Source: Amycolatopsis rifamycinica (lineage in GTDB: Bacteria > Actinomycetota > Actinomycetes > Mycobacteriales > Pseudonocardiaceae). From it: a stretch of DNA of 64,000 bases. The notes beneath the pieces are model-generated. The model had not been told where the DNA came from. It saw only the letters and a program-made list of their open reading frames with translations, and did not search any database. Below, one piece after another: positions 25,050-33,734 of this stretch. The DNA lies in NCBI RefSeq assembly GCF_000695625.1, contig NZ_JMQI01000028.1, positions 186,001-250,000 on the forward strand, written 5' to 3'. The stretch's first letter is position 1. The number at the start of each line of letters is the position of its first letter. A program made the position numbers and the translations under genes.

Positions 25050-28000
25050 TTACTCGAGGACCAGCAGGAGGTCGCCGCCCTCGACCTGCTGGACCGAGGT
25101 GATCGCCAGCCTGGCCACCTTGCCGCCGGTCGACGCCGTGATCGAGGCCTCCATCTTCATCGCCTCGATCGTCGCGACCGTCGCCCCGGCTTCGACCGTG
25201 GCGCCCTCGGCGACCTGCAGCGTCACCACGCCCGCGAACGGCGCCGCGACCTGCTTCGGGTTGCCCTTGTCCGCCTTCTCGGTCGCCGGGATGTCCGAGG
25301 CGATCGAGCGGTCGCGGATCTGGATCGGCCGCAGCTGGCCGTTCAGCGTCGACATCACTGTGCGCACGCCGCGCTCGTCGGCCTCGCCGATCGCCTCCAG
25401 CTCGATGAGCAGCCGCACACCCGGCTCCAGGTCGACCGGGTACTCCTCGCCCGGCCGCAGCCCGTAGAAGAAGTCCTTGCTGGGCAGCACCGACGTGTCG
25501 CCGTAGGCCTCGCGGTGCGCCTCGAACTCCCGCGTCGGCCCGGGGAACAGCAGCCGGTTGAGCGTCCGGCGCGGTTCCGCCGCCAGCGCGGCACGGTCCT
25601 CTTCGGACAGCTCGACGACGGGCTTCGCGGCGGCCCGGCCTTCGAGGGCCTTGGTGCGGAACGGCTCCGGCCAGCCGCCCGGCGGGTCGCCGAGCTCGCC
25701 GCGCAGGAAGCCGATCACCGAGTCGGGGATGTCGAACTTGTTCGGCTCCGCCTCGAAGTCGGCCGGCGAGACGCCCGCGCCGACCAGGTGCAGCGCGAGG
25801 TCGCCGACGACCTTGGACGACGGCGTCACCTTCACCAGGTGGCCGAGGATCTTGTCCGCGGCGGCGTACATGGCCTCGATGTCCTCGAACCGGTCGCCCA
25901 GGCCCAGCGCGATGGCCTGCGTGCGCAGGTTGGACAGCTGGCCGCCGGGGATCTCGTGGTCGTAGACGCGCCCGGTGGGCGACGCGAGCCCGGCCTCGAA
26001 CGGCGCGTAAATCTTGCGCACGCTCTCCCAGTACGGCTCCAGGTCGCCGATCGCCCGCAGGTCCAGCCCGGTGGTGCGGGCCGAGTGGTCGGTGGCCGCC
26101 ACGATCGAGGACAGCGACGGCTGCGACGTCGTGCCCGCCATCGACGACACCGCGCCGTCGACCGCGTCCGCGCCCGCGTTGATCGCCGCGAGGTAGGTGG
26201 CCAGCTGGCCGCCCGCGGTGTCGTGGGTGTGGATGTGCACCGGCAGGTCGAACTCCTTGCGCAGCGCGGTGACCAGCTTGGTCGCCGCGGGCGCGCGCAG
26301 CAGCCCGGCCATGTCCTTGATCGCCAGGACGTGCGCCCCGGCGCCGACGATCTGCTCGGCCAGCTTGAGGTAGTAGTCGAGCGTGTAGAGCTTCTCGCCC
26401 GGGTCCGAGAGGTCCGAGGTGTAGCAGAGCGCCACCTCGGCGACCGCGGTCCCGGTCTCGCGCACGGCCTCGATGGCCGGGCGCATCTGCTCGACGTCGT
26501 TGAGCGCGTCGAAGATCCGGAAGATGTCGATGCCGGTCTTGGTCGCCTCTTCGACGAAGGCGCTGGTCACCTCGGTCGGGTACGGCGTGTACCCGACGGT
26601 GTTGCGCCCGCGCAGCAGCATCTGCAGGCAGATGTTCGGCACGGCTTCGCGCAGCGCGGCGAGCCGCTCCCACGGGTCCTCGGCGAGGAACCGCAGCGCG
26701 ACGTCGTAGGTCGCGCCGCCCCAGCACTCCAGCGACAGCAGTTCGGGGAGCGTGTTCGCGACGACCGGCGCCACCGCGAGGAGGTCCTTGGTGCGGACGC
26801 GGGTGGCGAGCAGCGACTGGTGCGCGTCGCGGAAGGTCGTGTCGGTGACGCCGATGTGCGGCGACTTGCGCAGCCACTCGGCGAACCCGGCCGGGCCGAG
26901 CTCGACGAGCTTCTGCTTCGAGCCCGGCGCCGGCTGGGCGTCCTTCGGCAGCTTCGGCAGCTTGAGCGTGGCGTCCGGGGTCTTCGGGCGCTCGCCGTGC
27001 GGCTTGTTGACCGTCTGGTCGGCGAGGTAGGTCAGCAGCTTGGTGCCGCGGTCGGCCGAGGTCCGCGCGGTGAGCAGGTGCGGACGCTCTTCGATGAACG
27101 ACGTCGTGACGCGCCCGGCGCGGAAGTCCGGGTCGTCGAGGACGGCCTGCAGGAACGGGATGTTCGTGGCGACGCCGCGGATCCGGAACTCGGCGACGGC
27201 ACGGCGGGCGCGCCCGACCGCGGTCTTGAAGTCGCGGCCGCGGCAGGTGAGCTTGACCAGCAGCGAGTCGAAGTGGGCGCTGATCTCCGTGCCGGAGAAG
27301 GCGGTGCCGCCGTCGAGCCGGATGCCGGAGCCGCCCGGCGAGCGGTAGGCGGAGATCATGCCGGTGTCCGGGCGGAAGCCGTTGGCCGGGTCTTCGGTGG
27401 TGATGCGGCACTGCAGCGCGGCGCCGCGCAGGTAGATCTTGTCCTGGGACAGCCCGAGGTCGGCGAGGGTTTCGCCGGCGGCGATCCGCAGCTGCGACTG
27501 CACGAGGTCGACGTCGGTGACCTCTTCGGTGACCGTGTGTTCGACCTGGATGCGCGGGTTCATCTCGATGAAGACGTGCTTGCCCTGCTTGTCGAGCAGG
27601 AACTCGACGGTGCCGGCGTTGCGATAGCCGATCTGGCGGGCGAACTTGACCGCGTCCGCGCAGATGCGGTCGCGCAGCTCGGGGTCGAGGTTGGGCGCCG
27701 GGGCGAGCTCGATCACCTTCTGGTGGCGCCGCTGCACCGAGCAGTCGCGCTCGTAGAGGTGGATGACGTTGCCTTCGCCGTCGGCGAGGATCTGCACCTC
27801 GATGTGCCGCGGCTCGACGACGGCCTTCTCGAGGAAGACGGTCGGATCGCCGAAGGCGGACTCGGCCTCCCGCGCGGCGGCCTCGATGGACTCGCGCAGC
27901 AGGGCGGGGTCCTCGACCCGGCGCATGCCGCGCCCGCCACCACCGGCGACGGCCTTGACGAAGACGGGGAAGCCGAGGTCGCCGGCCGCCGCCACCAGCG

Positions 28001-28427
28001 CGTCGACGTCGCTGGACGGTTCGGACGAGCCGAGCACGGGCACGCCGGCCTCGCGCGCGGCCTTGACCGCGCGCGCCTTGTTGCCGGTGAGTTCGAGGAT
28101 CTCGGCGCTCGGCCCGACGAAGGTGATGCCCGCTTCTTCGCAGGCGCGCGCGAGATCGGGGTTCTCCGAGAGGAAGCCGTAGCCGGGGTAGACGGCGTCG
28201 GCCTTGGCCTTCTTCGCGGCGGCGACGATCTCGTCGACCGAGAGGTAGGCGCGCACGGGGTGACCGGGTTCGCCGATCTCGTACGCCTCGTCGGCCTTCA
28301 GCCGGTGCAGCGAGTTGCGGTCTTCGTGCGGAAACACGGCAACCGTGCCGGCACCGAGTTCGTAGCCGGCGCGGAACGCCCGGATCGCGATCTCCCCGCG
28401 GTTGGCCACCAGAACCTTGCGGAACAT
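25050..28427 (-). CDS. pyc: Pyruvate carboxylase
   Basis: 1125 residues, the standard length of the single-chain enzyme, which converts pyruvate, bicarbonate and ATP to oxaloacetate in the cytoplasm. The biotin carboxylase domain is about 1-450 (KVLVANRGEIAIRAFRA, the Gly-rich ATP-grasp loop GGGGRGM). The carboxyltransferase barrel is about 525-800 (DTTFRDAHQSLLATR, with metal ligands in HIHTHDTAGG), followed by the conserved PYC/OADA region. The C-terminal biotinyl domain has EAMKME with Lys1091 as the biotin site. ATG 28427 has GGAAGGA seven bases upstream. Monocistronic, ended by the hairpin at 24999-25045. Confidence 0.97.
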   Translation of the reverse strand: MFRKVLVANRGEIAIRAFRAGYELGAGTVAVFPHEDRNSLHRLKADEAYEIGEPGHPVRAYLSVDEIVAAAKKAKADAVYPGYGFLSENPDLARACEEAGITFVGPSAEILELTGNKARAVKAAREAGVPVLGSSEPSSDVDALVAAAGDLGFPVFVKAVAGGGGRGMRRVEDPALLRESIEAAAREAESAFGDPTVFLEKAVVEPRHIEVQILADGEGNVIHLYERDCSVQRRHQKVIELAPAPNLDPELRDRICADAVKFARQIGYRNAGTVEFLLDKQGKHVFIEMNPRIQVEHTVTEEVTDVDLVQSQLRIAAGETLADLGLSQDKIYLRGAALQCRITTEDPANGFRPDTGMISAYRSPGGSGIRLDGGTAFSGTEISAHFDSLLVKLTCRGRDFKTAVGRARRAVAEFRIRGVATNIPFLQAVLDDPDFRAGRVTTSFIEERPHLLTARTSADRGTKLLTYLADQTVNKPHGERPKTPDATLKLPKLPKDAQPAPGSKQKLVELGPAGFAEWLRKSPHIGVTDTTFRDAHQSLLATRVRTKDLLAVAPVVANTLPELLSLECWGGATYDVALRFLAEDPWERLAALREAVPNICLQMLLRGRNTVGYTPYPTEVTSAFVEEATKTGIDIFRIFDALNDVEQMRPAIEAVRETGTAVAEVALCYTSDLSDPGEKLYTLDYYLKLAEQIVGAGAHVLAIKDMAGLLRAPAATKLVTALRKEFDLPVHIHTHDTAGGQLATYLAAINAGADAVDGAVSSMAGTTSQPSLSSIVAATDHSARTTGLDLRAIGDLEPYWESVRKIYAPFEAGLASPTGRVYDHEIPGGQLSNLRTQAIALGLGDRFEDIEAMYAAADKILGHLVKVTPSSKVVGDLALHLVGAGVSPADFEAEPNKFDIPDSVIGFLRGELGDPPGGWPEPFRTKALEGRAAAKPVVELSEEDRAALAAEPRRTLNRLLFPGPTREFEAHREAYGDTSVLPSKDFFYGLRPGEEYPVDLEPGVRLLIELEAIGEADERGVRTVMSTLNGQLRPIQIRDRSIASDIPATEKADKGNPKQVAAPFAGVVTLQVAEGATVEAGATVATIEAMKMEASITASTGGKVARLAITSVQQVEGGDLLLVLE

Positions 28428-28540
28428 GCCCGGTCCTTCCCTCTTGGATCGGTAAGTCAACGCACGTTACCCGGTTTTTCCCGCTCTGCGGGAGTTGAGT
28501 CCCGGGTGATGGACGTCATGCGGACCAGGAGGTTCGGTGG

Positions 28541-28753
28541 TCACCCCTGGTGGCAGTCCTCGACGACACCTCGGCGCGCGGCGAGCCTGATCCGGTCCGG
28601 CCGCCACTCCAGGGTGACCGCCGGGTGCCGGTCGAGGTCGACGACCTGCACGTGGAAGCCGTCGCGCTCGCAGCGCTCCCGGGCGTCCCCGATCTTCCGG
28701 CCCACCAGCTCGGCCAGGTCGAACGAAGGCTGCCGCCGCTCGAACCCTGGCAT
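28541..28753 (-). CDS. I78-family peptidase inhibitor
   Basis: 70 residues from ATG 28753, preceded by GGAGGAGG. LVGRKIGDARERCERDGFHV, then VTLEWRPDRIRLAARRGVV, match the compact I78 (potato inhibitor I-like) fold, in which the loop before YRPDR-type residues blocks serine peptidases such as subtilisins. There is no signal peptide, so it would be cytoplasmic unless an unannotated route exists. It lies downstream, on the same strand, of an S8 subtilase gene. Family recognition is from pattern memory and the protein is very short, so confidence is moderate to high. Confidence 0.75.
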   Translation of the reverse strand: MPGFERRQPSFDLAELVGRKIGDARERCERDGFHVQVVDLDRHPAVTLEWRPDRIRLAARRGVVEDCHQG

Positions 28754-29008
28754 GGCGCACCTCCTCCGGCTCCAGCTTTCCGGACTCCGGCATCGACCGC
28801 CAGAGGGCGCGGAGAGCAACCGGTGGGCCTGCCTCTCCGGCAGTCGAGCTTCGCGGGTGTTTTGCATTCAGGACCTCGGACGTCCTGGACGAGTCAGCCA
28901 AGACGTTCGAGTCCGCTGCCGCACCCCGGCCGGCACCCGGCAGCACAGCCGCCCGGAGGACTTCGCCGGAACCCTCCGGCCGCGGGGGCGCCCCCCGGGT
29001 CCAGTCTA
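28754..29008 (-). promoter_or_regulatory. Structured leader and possible promoter of the I78 gene
   Basis: On the minus strand TAGACT (complement of 29003-29008) could be a -10 box; the -35 match is poor. The 240 bases between it and the I78 start are non-coding and rich in short inverted repeats, such as GCCGGA-N4-TCCGGC and GCTGCC ... GGCAGC. Nothing recognisable as a known RNA family. The remaining bases to 29092 hold nothing. Confidence 0.25.
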
Positions 29009-29092
29009 TCGGGCCACACCGACGCCCAGGCCGGGAAAACCGCAGGTCGGGCCCGGTTGTCCACACCCCGGCTGCCTTGTGGACAACGCGCG

Positions 29093-29983
29093 TCAGCCCC
29101 CCGGCGCCGCGTAGAGCAGCCGGTTGGCCGTGCCGTCCGGCACCTCCTTCAGCACGTCCGGCGTGGCCGCGCGGACCAGGGCGTCGGCCACCTGGGCCGG
29201 GGTGTCGCCGGGGTGCTGTGCCCGGTACAGCGCCGCCACGCCGGCCGCGAACGCCGCCGCCATCGAGGTGCCCGATTCCGGGCCCGCCGTCGTGCCGCCC
29301 GCGATCGGGGCCGGGATGTCGGCGCCCGGGGCGTACAGGTCGACGTCCTGGCCGGAGTTCGACGTCTTGTCCGGACGGTCCTGGGGGTCGGAGGCCGCGA
29401 CCGTCAGCGCCTCGGGCACCCGGCCCGGCGAGTAGCCGCCCGCGTCGGCTGTCCCGCCGCCGGCCGGCACGGCGATCGGTACCACCCTCGCCAGGCGCTT
29501 CACCGCCGCGTCGAGCTGGTCGTTCGGGGCCCCGCCGATGCCGAGGACCGCCACCGCCGGCTGCTGGGCGTTCTGCGCGACCCAGTCGATCCCGGCGATG
29601 ATCTGGTCGATGTCGCCCCCGCCGTCCTTGTCGAGCACCCGCACCGGCACGATCTGCGCGCCCTTCGCGACGCCGTAGTCCTTGCCCGCGGCGATGCCGG
29701 CGAGCCGGGTGCCGTGGCCGTTGGTGTCCGAGGTGTCGGCGCCGCCGTCGAGGAAGTCCCGCCCCGGCGCGACGCGGCCCTGGAAGTCGGGGTGCTTCGC
29801 GTCGACGCCGCTGTCGATCACGTAGATCGTGACGGCCGATGCGTCGCCGGCGTAGTGGTAGGCGTGGTCGAGGCCGGTCCGCTGGTCGATCCGGTCGAGC
29901 CCCCAGCTGGGTGGATCGGGCTGCACCCCGCCGCTCGTGACCTGCCCGGCGAGCACGGCCACGGCCGCGAGAAGCATCCTCAT
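29093..29983 (-). CDS. S8 family (subtilisin-like) peptidase with an altered oxyanion site
   Basis: 296 residues from ATG 29983 (other starts: TTG 30019, ATG 29977). A signal-peptide-like N-terminus (MRMLLAAVAVLAGQVTSGG) suggests export. The catalytic triad is Asp57 (YVIDSGVDAKH), His90 (NGHGTRLAGI) and Ser240 (SGTSMAAAFAAGVAAL). The asparagine that stabilises the oxyanion, usually in an AAGN motif, is replaced: the segment reads VPAGGG (172-177). The preceding strand is also atypical (AVAVLGIGG). The enzyme could be slow, specialised or inactive. It follows the caspase-like gene by 37 bases on the same strand and is probably co-transcribed with it; an I78 inhibitor gene lies downstream. Confidence 0.85.
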   Translation of the reverse strand: MRMLLAAVAVLAGQVTSGGVQPDPPSWGLDRIDQRTGLDHAYHYAGDASAVTIYVIDSGVDAKHPDFQGRVAPGRDFLDGGADTSDTNGHGTRLAGIAAGKDYGVAKGAQIVPVRVLDKDGGGDIDQIIAGIDWVAQNAQQPAVAVLGIGGAPNDQLDAAVKRLARVVPIAVPAGGGTADAGGYSPGRVPEALTVAASDPQDRPDKTSNSGQDVDLYAPGADIPAPIAGGTTAGPESGTSMAAAFAAGVAALYRAQHPGDTPAQVADALVRAATPDVLKEVPDGTANRLLYAAPGG

Positions 29984-30020
29984 GATCGTCGTGGTACCCC
30001 GGCGGTGCCCGGGTGACAAC

Positions 30021-32516
30021 TCAGGGCTGTCGCCCGTTCGGCTGATTCCGGGCGAGGACCGCGGCGTCGATCGCCAGCAGAATGAGGGCCGACACGGCGA
30101 TCGCCTGCCCCACGTAGGTCAGGGACGAATAGTCCGCCAGTACGGCGAACGTCGGACCCAGGACCCCGGCCAGGCCGGCGATGCCCGCCGCCAGCACCGC
30201 GCTGCCGACCGGACGCGGGCTCAGCACCACGGCGACAACGGGAACGAGGACGGCGAGCAGGGCGCCGAGGACGAAGTAGGCGGCGTTGCGGCCGGCGCTG
30301 TCGGAGTCGTAGGCGGACAGCTCCCCGAGCTGGACGAGCCACCCGGCGCCGAGCAGCACGCCCAGCCCGATCGCCACCCAGGCCGCCCACCCGCGCACCG
30401 GCCCGGCCCGCAGGGCGACGGCGGGGTTCCGGCGCAACGCCACCAGCGCGCACGCACCGGCGAGCACCCACGCGAGGTGCGCGAGGAGCGCGAAGGTGAA
30501 GCCGGCGTTCAGCCCGGTCCCCGACTCGGAAGCCGCCTCGCCGACGTAGCCCACCAAGGTGACACCGGTGGCCGAGCCGGCGGCCGAAGCCGTGGACAGG
30601 GTGATGCTCTCGCCGACGAACCGGGCGAGCCCGAACAAGGCGGCCAGCCCCACACCGGCGAGCAGCGCGGGCCCGATCCACGCGCGCGTCCGGGGCGCGA
30701 GGGCCAGCACCCCGGCGAGCAGCGCACCGGCGGCCACGAGTGCGACGTAGTACTCCATGCCGGGGCGGTATTCGGCGAGGGTGTAGCTGTCCCAGCGGTA
30801 TTTGAGCGGAAGTCCCACCACGGCGAACACGGAGCCGGCGATCGCGACCACCCCGGCGAACCCCCCGACGGGATCAACGGCACCCGGCGGCGAGTTCCGG
30901 CCGGCGGTCACGGTGGTGGCGGGCGGTTCGGAGCCTTGCGGGGGCTCAGTCTTCCCGGCGGCTGCAGGGCGCGCCTCCGCCACGGCTGCATCCCCGACAG
31001 GCGATCCCGAAGCTCGCGAAGGATCGGCCTTCCCGCCCACAGGTGCAGGCGCGACCGCAGGGTGCGCCTCCGCCACGGCCGCCTCCCCGGCAGACGAACC
31101 GGAAGCCTGCGGCGGATCGGCCTTCCCGCCCACAGGTGCAGGCGCGGCCGCAGGGTGCGCCTCCGCGGCGGCAGCCTCCCCGGATACTTGCGCGGACTCC
31201 GCCTTCCCAACCACCACGGGCGCGGCCAGTTCGGCCTCCGGGGCCGCGATACTCCCCGCCCCCGGCTGTGGCCGCTCCGGCGTGGGCGTGACCACCGCCT
31301 CGACCTCCACGCCCACCACGACATCCCCGGTCGGCCCGCTCACCACGACCTTCCCGCGCCGCACCCCCGTGTCCCCCGCCGTGACCGAAAGCTCTGCTCC
31401 GCCGGGCACCTCCGTCACCGCGATCCACGGGTGCGACGCCTCGAACCGCACCTCGCGCGCCACCGGCGGGCCCAGCACCCGCAGCGAAGCCACCGCGGAC
31501 GACCGCGCCGCCGCCGACAGCCGCAGCGATGGCACGTCGACCCGGACCACCGCGGACGCCAGTGCGTCCGAGGCCGCCGCGGCCACGTGCTCGATGTCCG
31601 TCGACGCCATCGTCTTCAGCGCCTCGAACGCCCCCATCGCCACCGGCAGGTTCGCGCTCGGCAACCGGCGCCGCAGCTCGGCCACCGCGCCCAGCCTGGT
31701 GAACGGGTTCTCCGCCGTGATCGCCGCCGCCAGGTCCGCCGGGACCGGGGATGGCTTGATGCGGCGCCTCCTGCTCTTGGCCAGGTACAGCTCGCCCTGC
31801 ATCTCGATGTCGCGGCTCGGGGTCTGCTTCGGGTTCCGCTCGCGGACCCGGTCGAACAGGTACTCGTACAGCTCCCCCAGCGCGATCCAGCCGTCTTCGT
31901 CGCGGTCCGCCTCGCCCGTGCGAAGGCCCTCCACCAGCGCCGAAGTGAACACCGACGGCTGGGCCGGCTGGTCCGAGGCCAGGGTGGCGCCCTCGAACGC
32001 GTACTCGATCGAGTTCGACGCCGTGATGACCGCCCTTCCGCGGCCGCCGCGGAAGCTGTCGAGGACGTTCGCGTCGCCCGAGGCGCGGACCGCCACGCCC
32101 TGGCCGAACGCCCCGCCGTAGCAGCAGTCCAGCAGCAGGACGATGCTGCGCGAGCGGCTCTGCCGGATGCACTGCTGCACGAACTGCGCGGACACCGCCG
32201 TCGAGCGCAGGCGGTCGGGCCGGGTGTTGCGGGCGGCGAAGTACAGGCCGCCCGAGTCGTCCTTCAGGCCGTGGCACGAGAAGTGCATCAGGAGGACGTC
32301 GTCCGGCTTGCCCTCGAGGCAGAGGTCCTCGATCTCCGCCTGGACGACGTGCGCGGTTTCGTTGCGCACGACCTGCACGTCGAAGTCGCTGATCGCGCGG
32401 TCGGCGAGCACCCCGGCCAGGGCGTCGGCGTCCGCCGCGGGCGAGCCCAGCCGCTGCAGCCCCGCGTTGTCGTACTCGCCGTTGGCGACGATCAGCGCCC
32501 GCCTCCGCCCGGCCAT
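30021..32516 (-). CDS. Membrane-anchored caspase-like (C14) peptidase, EACC1-associated type
   Basis: 831 residues. A caspase-fold domain covers about 1-245: RRALIVANGEYDN start, catalytic His82 (HFSCHGLKDD) and Cys132 in LLLDCCYGGAFGQG. A helical, HEAT-like stretch (about 258-315) and an Ig-like beta domain (about 320-405) follow, then a low-complexity Ala/Pro linker with tandem repeats (about 425-535) and some eight to nine membrane helices to the C-terminus. Caspase-like proteins of this type occur in actinobacterial conflict modules with an EACC1 component (recalled family association); no EACC1 gene is visible here. The protease domain would face the cytoplasm or outside depending on helix count. 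Start at MAGRRR fixed by the domain. Confidence 0.85.
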   Translation of the reverse strand: MAGRRRALIVANGEYDNAGLQRLGSPAADADALAGVLADRAISDFDVQVVRNETAHVVQAEIEDLCLEGKPDDVLLMHFSCHGLKDDSGGLYFAARNTRPDRLRSTAVSAQFVQQCIRQSRSRSIVLLLDCCYGGAFGQGVAVRASGDANVLDSFRGGRGRAVITASNSIEYAFEGATLASDQPAQPSVFTSALVEGLRTGEADRDEDGWIALGELYEYLFDRVRERNPKQTPSRDIEMQGELYLAKSRRRRIKPSPVPADLAAAITAENPFTRLGAVAELRRRLPSANLPVAMGAFEALKTMASTDIEHVAAAASDALASAVVRVDVPSLRLSAAARSSAVASLRVLGPPVAREVRFEASHPWIAVTEVPGGAELSVTAGDTGVRRGKVVVSGPTGDVVVGVEVEAVVTPTPERPQPGAGSIAAPEAELAAPVVVGKAESAQVSGEAAAAEAHPAAAPAPVGGKADPPQASGSSAGEAAVAEAHPAVAPAPVGGKADPSRASGSPVGDAAVAEARPAAAGKTEPPQGSEPPATTVTAGRNSPPGAVDPVGGFAGVVAIAGSVFAVVGLPLKYRWDSYTLAEYRPGMEYYVALVAAGALLAGVLALAPRTRAWIGPALLAGVGLAALFGLARFVGESITLSTASAAGSATGVTLVGYVGEAASESGTGLNAGFTFALLAHLAWVLAGACALVALRRNPAVALRAGPVRGWAAWVAIGLGVLLGAGWLVQLGELSAYDSDSAGRNAAYFVLGALLAVLVPVVAVVLSPRPVGSAVLAAGIAGLAGVLGPTFAVLADYSSLTYVGQAIAVSALILLAIDAAVLARNQPNGRQP
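30961..31173 (-). repeat. 93-bp tandem repeat in the caspase-like gene linker
   Basis: Two near-identical units start at 31021 and 31114 (period 93 bp, 31 codons, sharing GGATCGGCCTTCCCGCCCAC and the bases after it); a third, degenerate unit lies near 30961-31020. They encode AVAEAHPAxAPAPVGGKAD-type repeats. In-frame period means unit number could vary without breaking the gene. Confidence 0.8.
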
Positions 32517-32569
32517 ACCGGTAGGGAACGCCCATCAGGCCATTGCGGCAAGCAGCCGAACGGGCACAC

Positions 32570-33703
32570 CTATTCAGCGGCGGACCGGAAAATCGTTTCC
32601 TGCTTCTCCAGGCAGACGACGGCGTCCCACGCGGCCGCGACGTCGACCGGCGGTGTCATGTGCGCGTGCCGGACGGCCGAGGCCGCGGGGTGCGCGACCA
32701 CGCACGGCGCCCGATCCGTGAGCACCGCCTCGACGCTGCCTTCCGCCGGTTCGTCCAGGGCCTGCTCGAACATCCGGAACCCCAGCGGGTACGCCGGATC
32801 GGGCGCCAGGCCGGTCGTCGTCCCCGAGACGGCGGTGAGCGCGAGCGCGAAGTACCTGTCCCCCAGCTCCGCGGCCAGGTGCGTCCCCGCCGACGGCGCC
32901 GTCATGCCCGGCATCGGCGAGAACGGGACGCGCTGCAGGTGTCCGTTGTGGATCATCAGCACGATCTTCTCGCCGGGGAACCGCCGCCGCAGCAACCGCA
33001 CGGTGGCCGCCATGTACGTGTCCCGCGACGAACTCTGCGGCTCGGGCGCCCGGCCCGCCATCAGCGCGTCGAGCTCCCGCAGGTACAGGTCGACGCGCAG
33101 CGCGCCCTCCGCGTGGTGCGCGGCGACGTCGCCGTGACCGAGGGACTCGACGTGTCCTTTGAGGACGGCCAACGCCGTCGTCGCGGCATCCCGGGCTTCG
33201 GGGCTCATCGCCGCGTAGCGCCCGGGCGCGACCGCGCTGCTCACCGACGCATACGGCTCACACGCCGCCAACGCATTGTCCACAAGAGACACATTGGCCG
33301 GGTCGGCGCGCAGGATCTCCGCACGCAGCGCCCGCAGCGACGGCACCGGCGAGCCCGCCGAGCCCGGCACGTCGAGCCCGGAGAACCGGACACCGCGGCC
33401 GCGCAGCCAGGTCAGCATTTCGTGCACCTCGGCCGAGTTGCCGAGGCCGAACGTGAAGCCGTCGCGGGCGATGTCGGCGACCTCACCCGGACCGCCCCGC
33501 AGCCACGCGTCGACCAGGTGCCCCTCCGCGAAGCCGCTCTCGAACCCGAGCACGGTGAAGCCGCACTCGGTGACCAGGTGGCGCAAGAGGCGGTCGCGCA
33601 GCGCGCCGAACTCGCGGATGTGATGGTTGTTCTCGCCGATGGCGACGACCTCGGCGTCGCCGATCAACTCGGCGATTTCGGCCACGTCGACGGTTCCTGT
33701 CAT
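32570..33703 (-). CDS. Erythromycin esterase-family protein
   Basis: 377 residues from ATG 33703. The Ere/succinoglycan-esterase family motifs are present: IGENNHHIREF (Glu24, His27-28), GFESGFAEG (Glu55), and a distal block MIHNGHLQR. Members hydrolyse lactone rings of macrolides, though many are of unknown substrate. It may be the first gene of a minus-strand run with the caspase-like gene (54 bases between) and the S8 peptidase gene. A TetR-family regulator is divergent with only 31 bases between starts, suggesting it controls this gene. No signal peptide. Macrolide specificity is not shown by sequence alone. Confidence 0.85.
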   Translation of the reverse strand: MTGTVDVAEIAELIGDAEVVAIGENNHHIREFGALRDRLLRHLVTECGFTVLGFESGFAEGHLVDAWLRGGPGEVADIARDGFTFGLGNSAEVHEMLTWLRGRGVRFSGLDVPGSAGSPVPSLRALRAEILRADPANVSLVDNALAACEPYASVSSAVAPGRYAAMSPEARDAATTALAVLKGHVESLGHGDVAAHHAEGALRVDLYLRELDALMAGRAPEPQSSSRDTYMAATVRLLRRRFPGEKIVLMIHNGHLQRVPFSPMPGMTAPSAGTHLAAELGDRYFALALTAVSGTTTGLAPDPAYPLGFRMFEQALDEPAEGSVEAVLTDRAPCVVAHPAASAVRHAHMTPPVDVAAAWDAVVCLEKQETIFRSAAE

Positions 33704-33734
33704 ACTGGGCACACTAACGCAACAGGAGTAGCAG

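Noticed and set aside
28541..28867. A longer start for the I78 inhibitor at 28867
   Set aside because: The extra residues are Arg/Ser-rich and unlike the family; ATG 28753 has a strong GGAGGAGG site.
28754..29092. A signal recognition particle RNA, tmRNA or tRNA in the structured leader
   Set aside because: The diagnostic GGAAG-type tetraloop, tRNA-like ends and T-loop sequence were not found.
24180..29114. A 1644-codon plus-strand open frame
   Set aside because: It runs antisense to the arginase-family, pyc and I78 genes; high GC content removes stops. Composition is Arg/Gly/Asp-rich with no recognisable domain.
29937..33137. A 1066-codon plus-strand open frame opposite the caspase-like gene
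   Set aside because: Antisense shadow; the opposite strand has clear catalytic motifs and normal codon bias.
32570..33703. A proven macrolide-resistance gene
   Set aside because: Family motifs are present but members vary in substrate; no macrolide biosynthesis or other resistance genes lie nearby.
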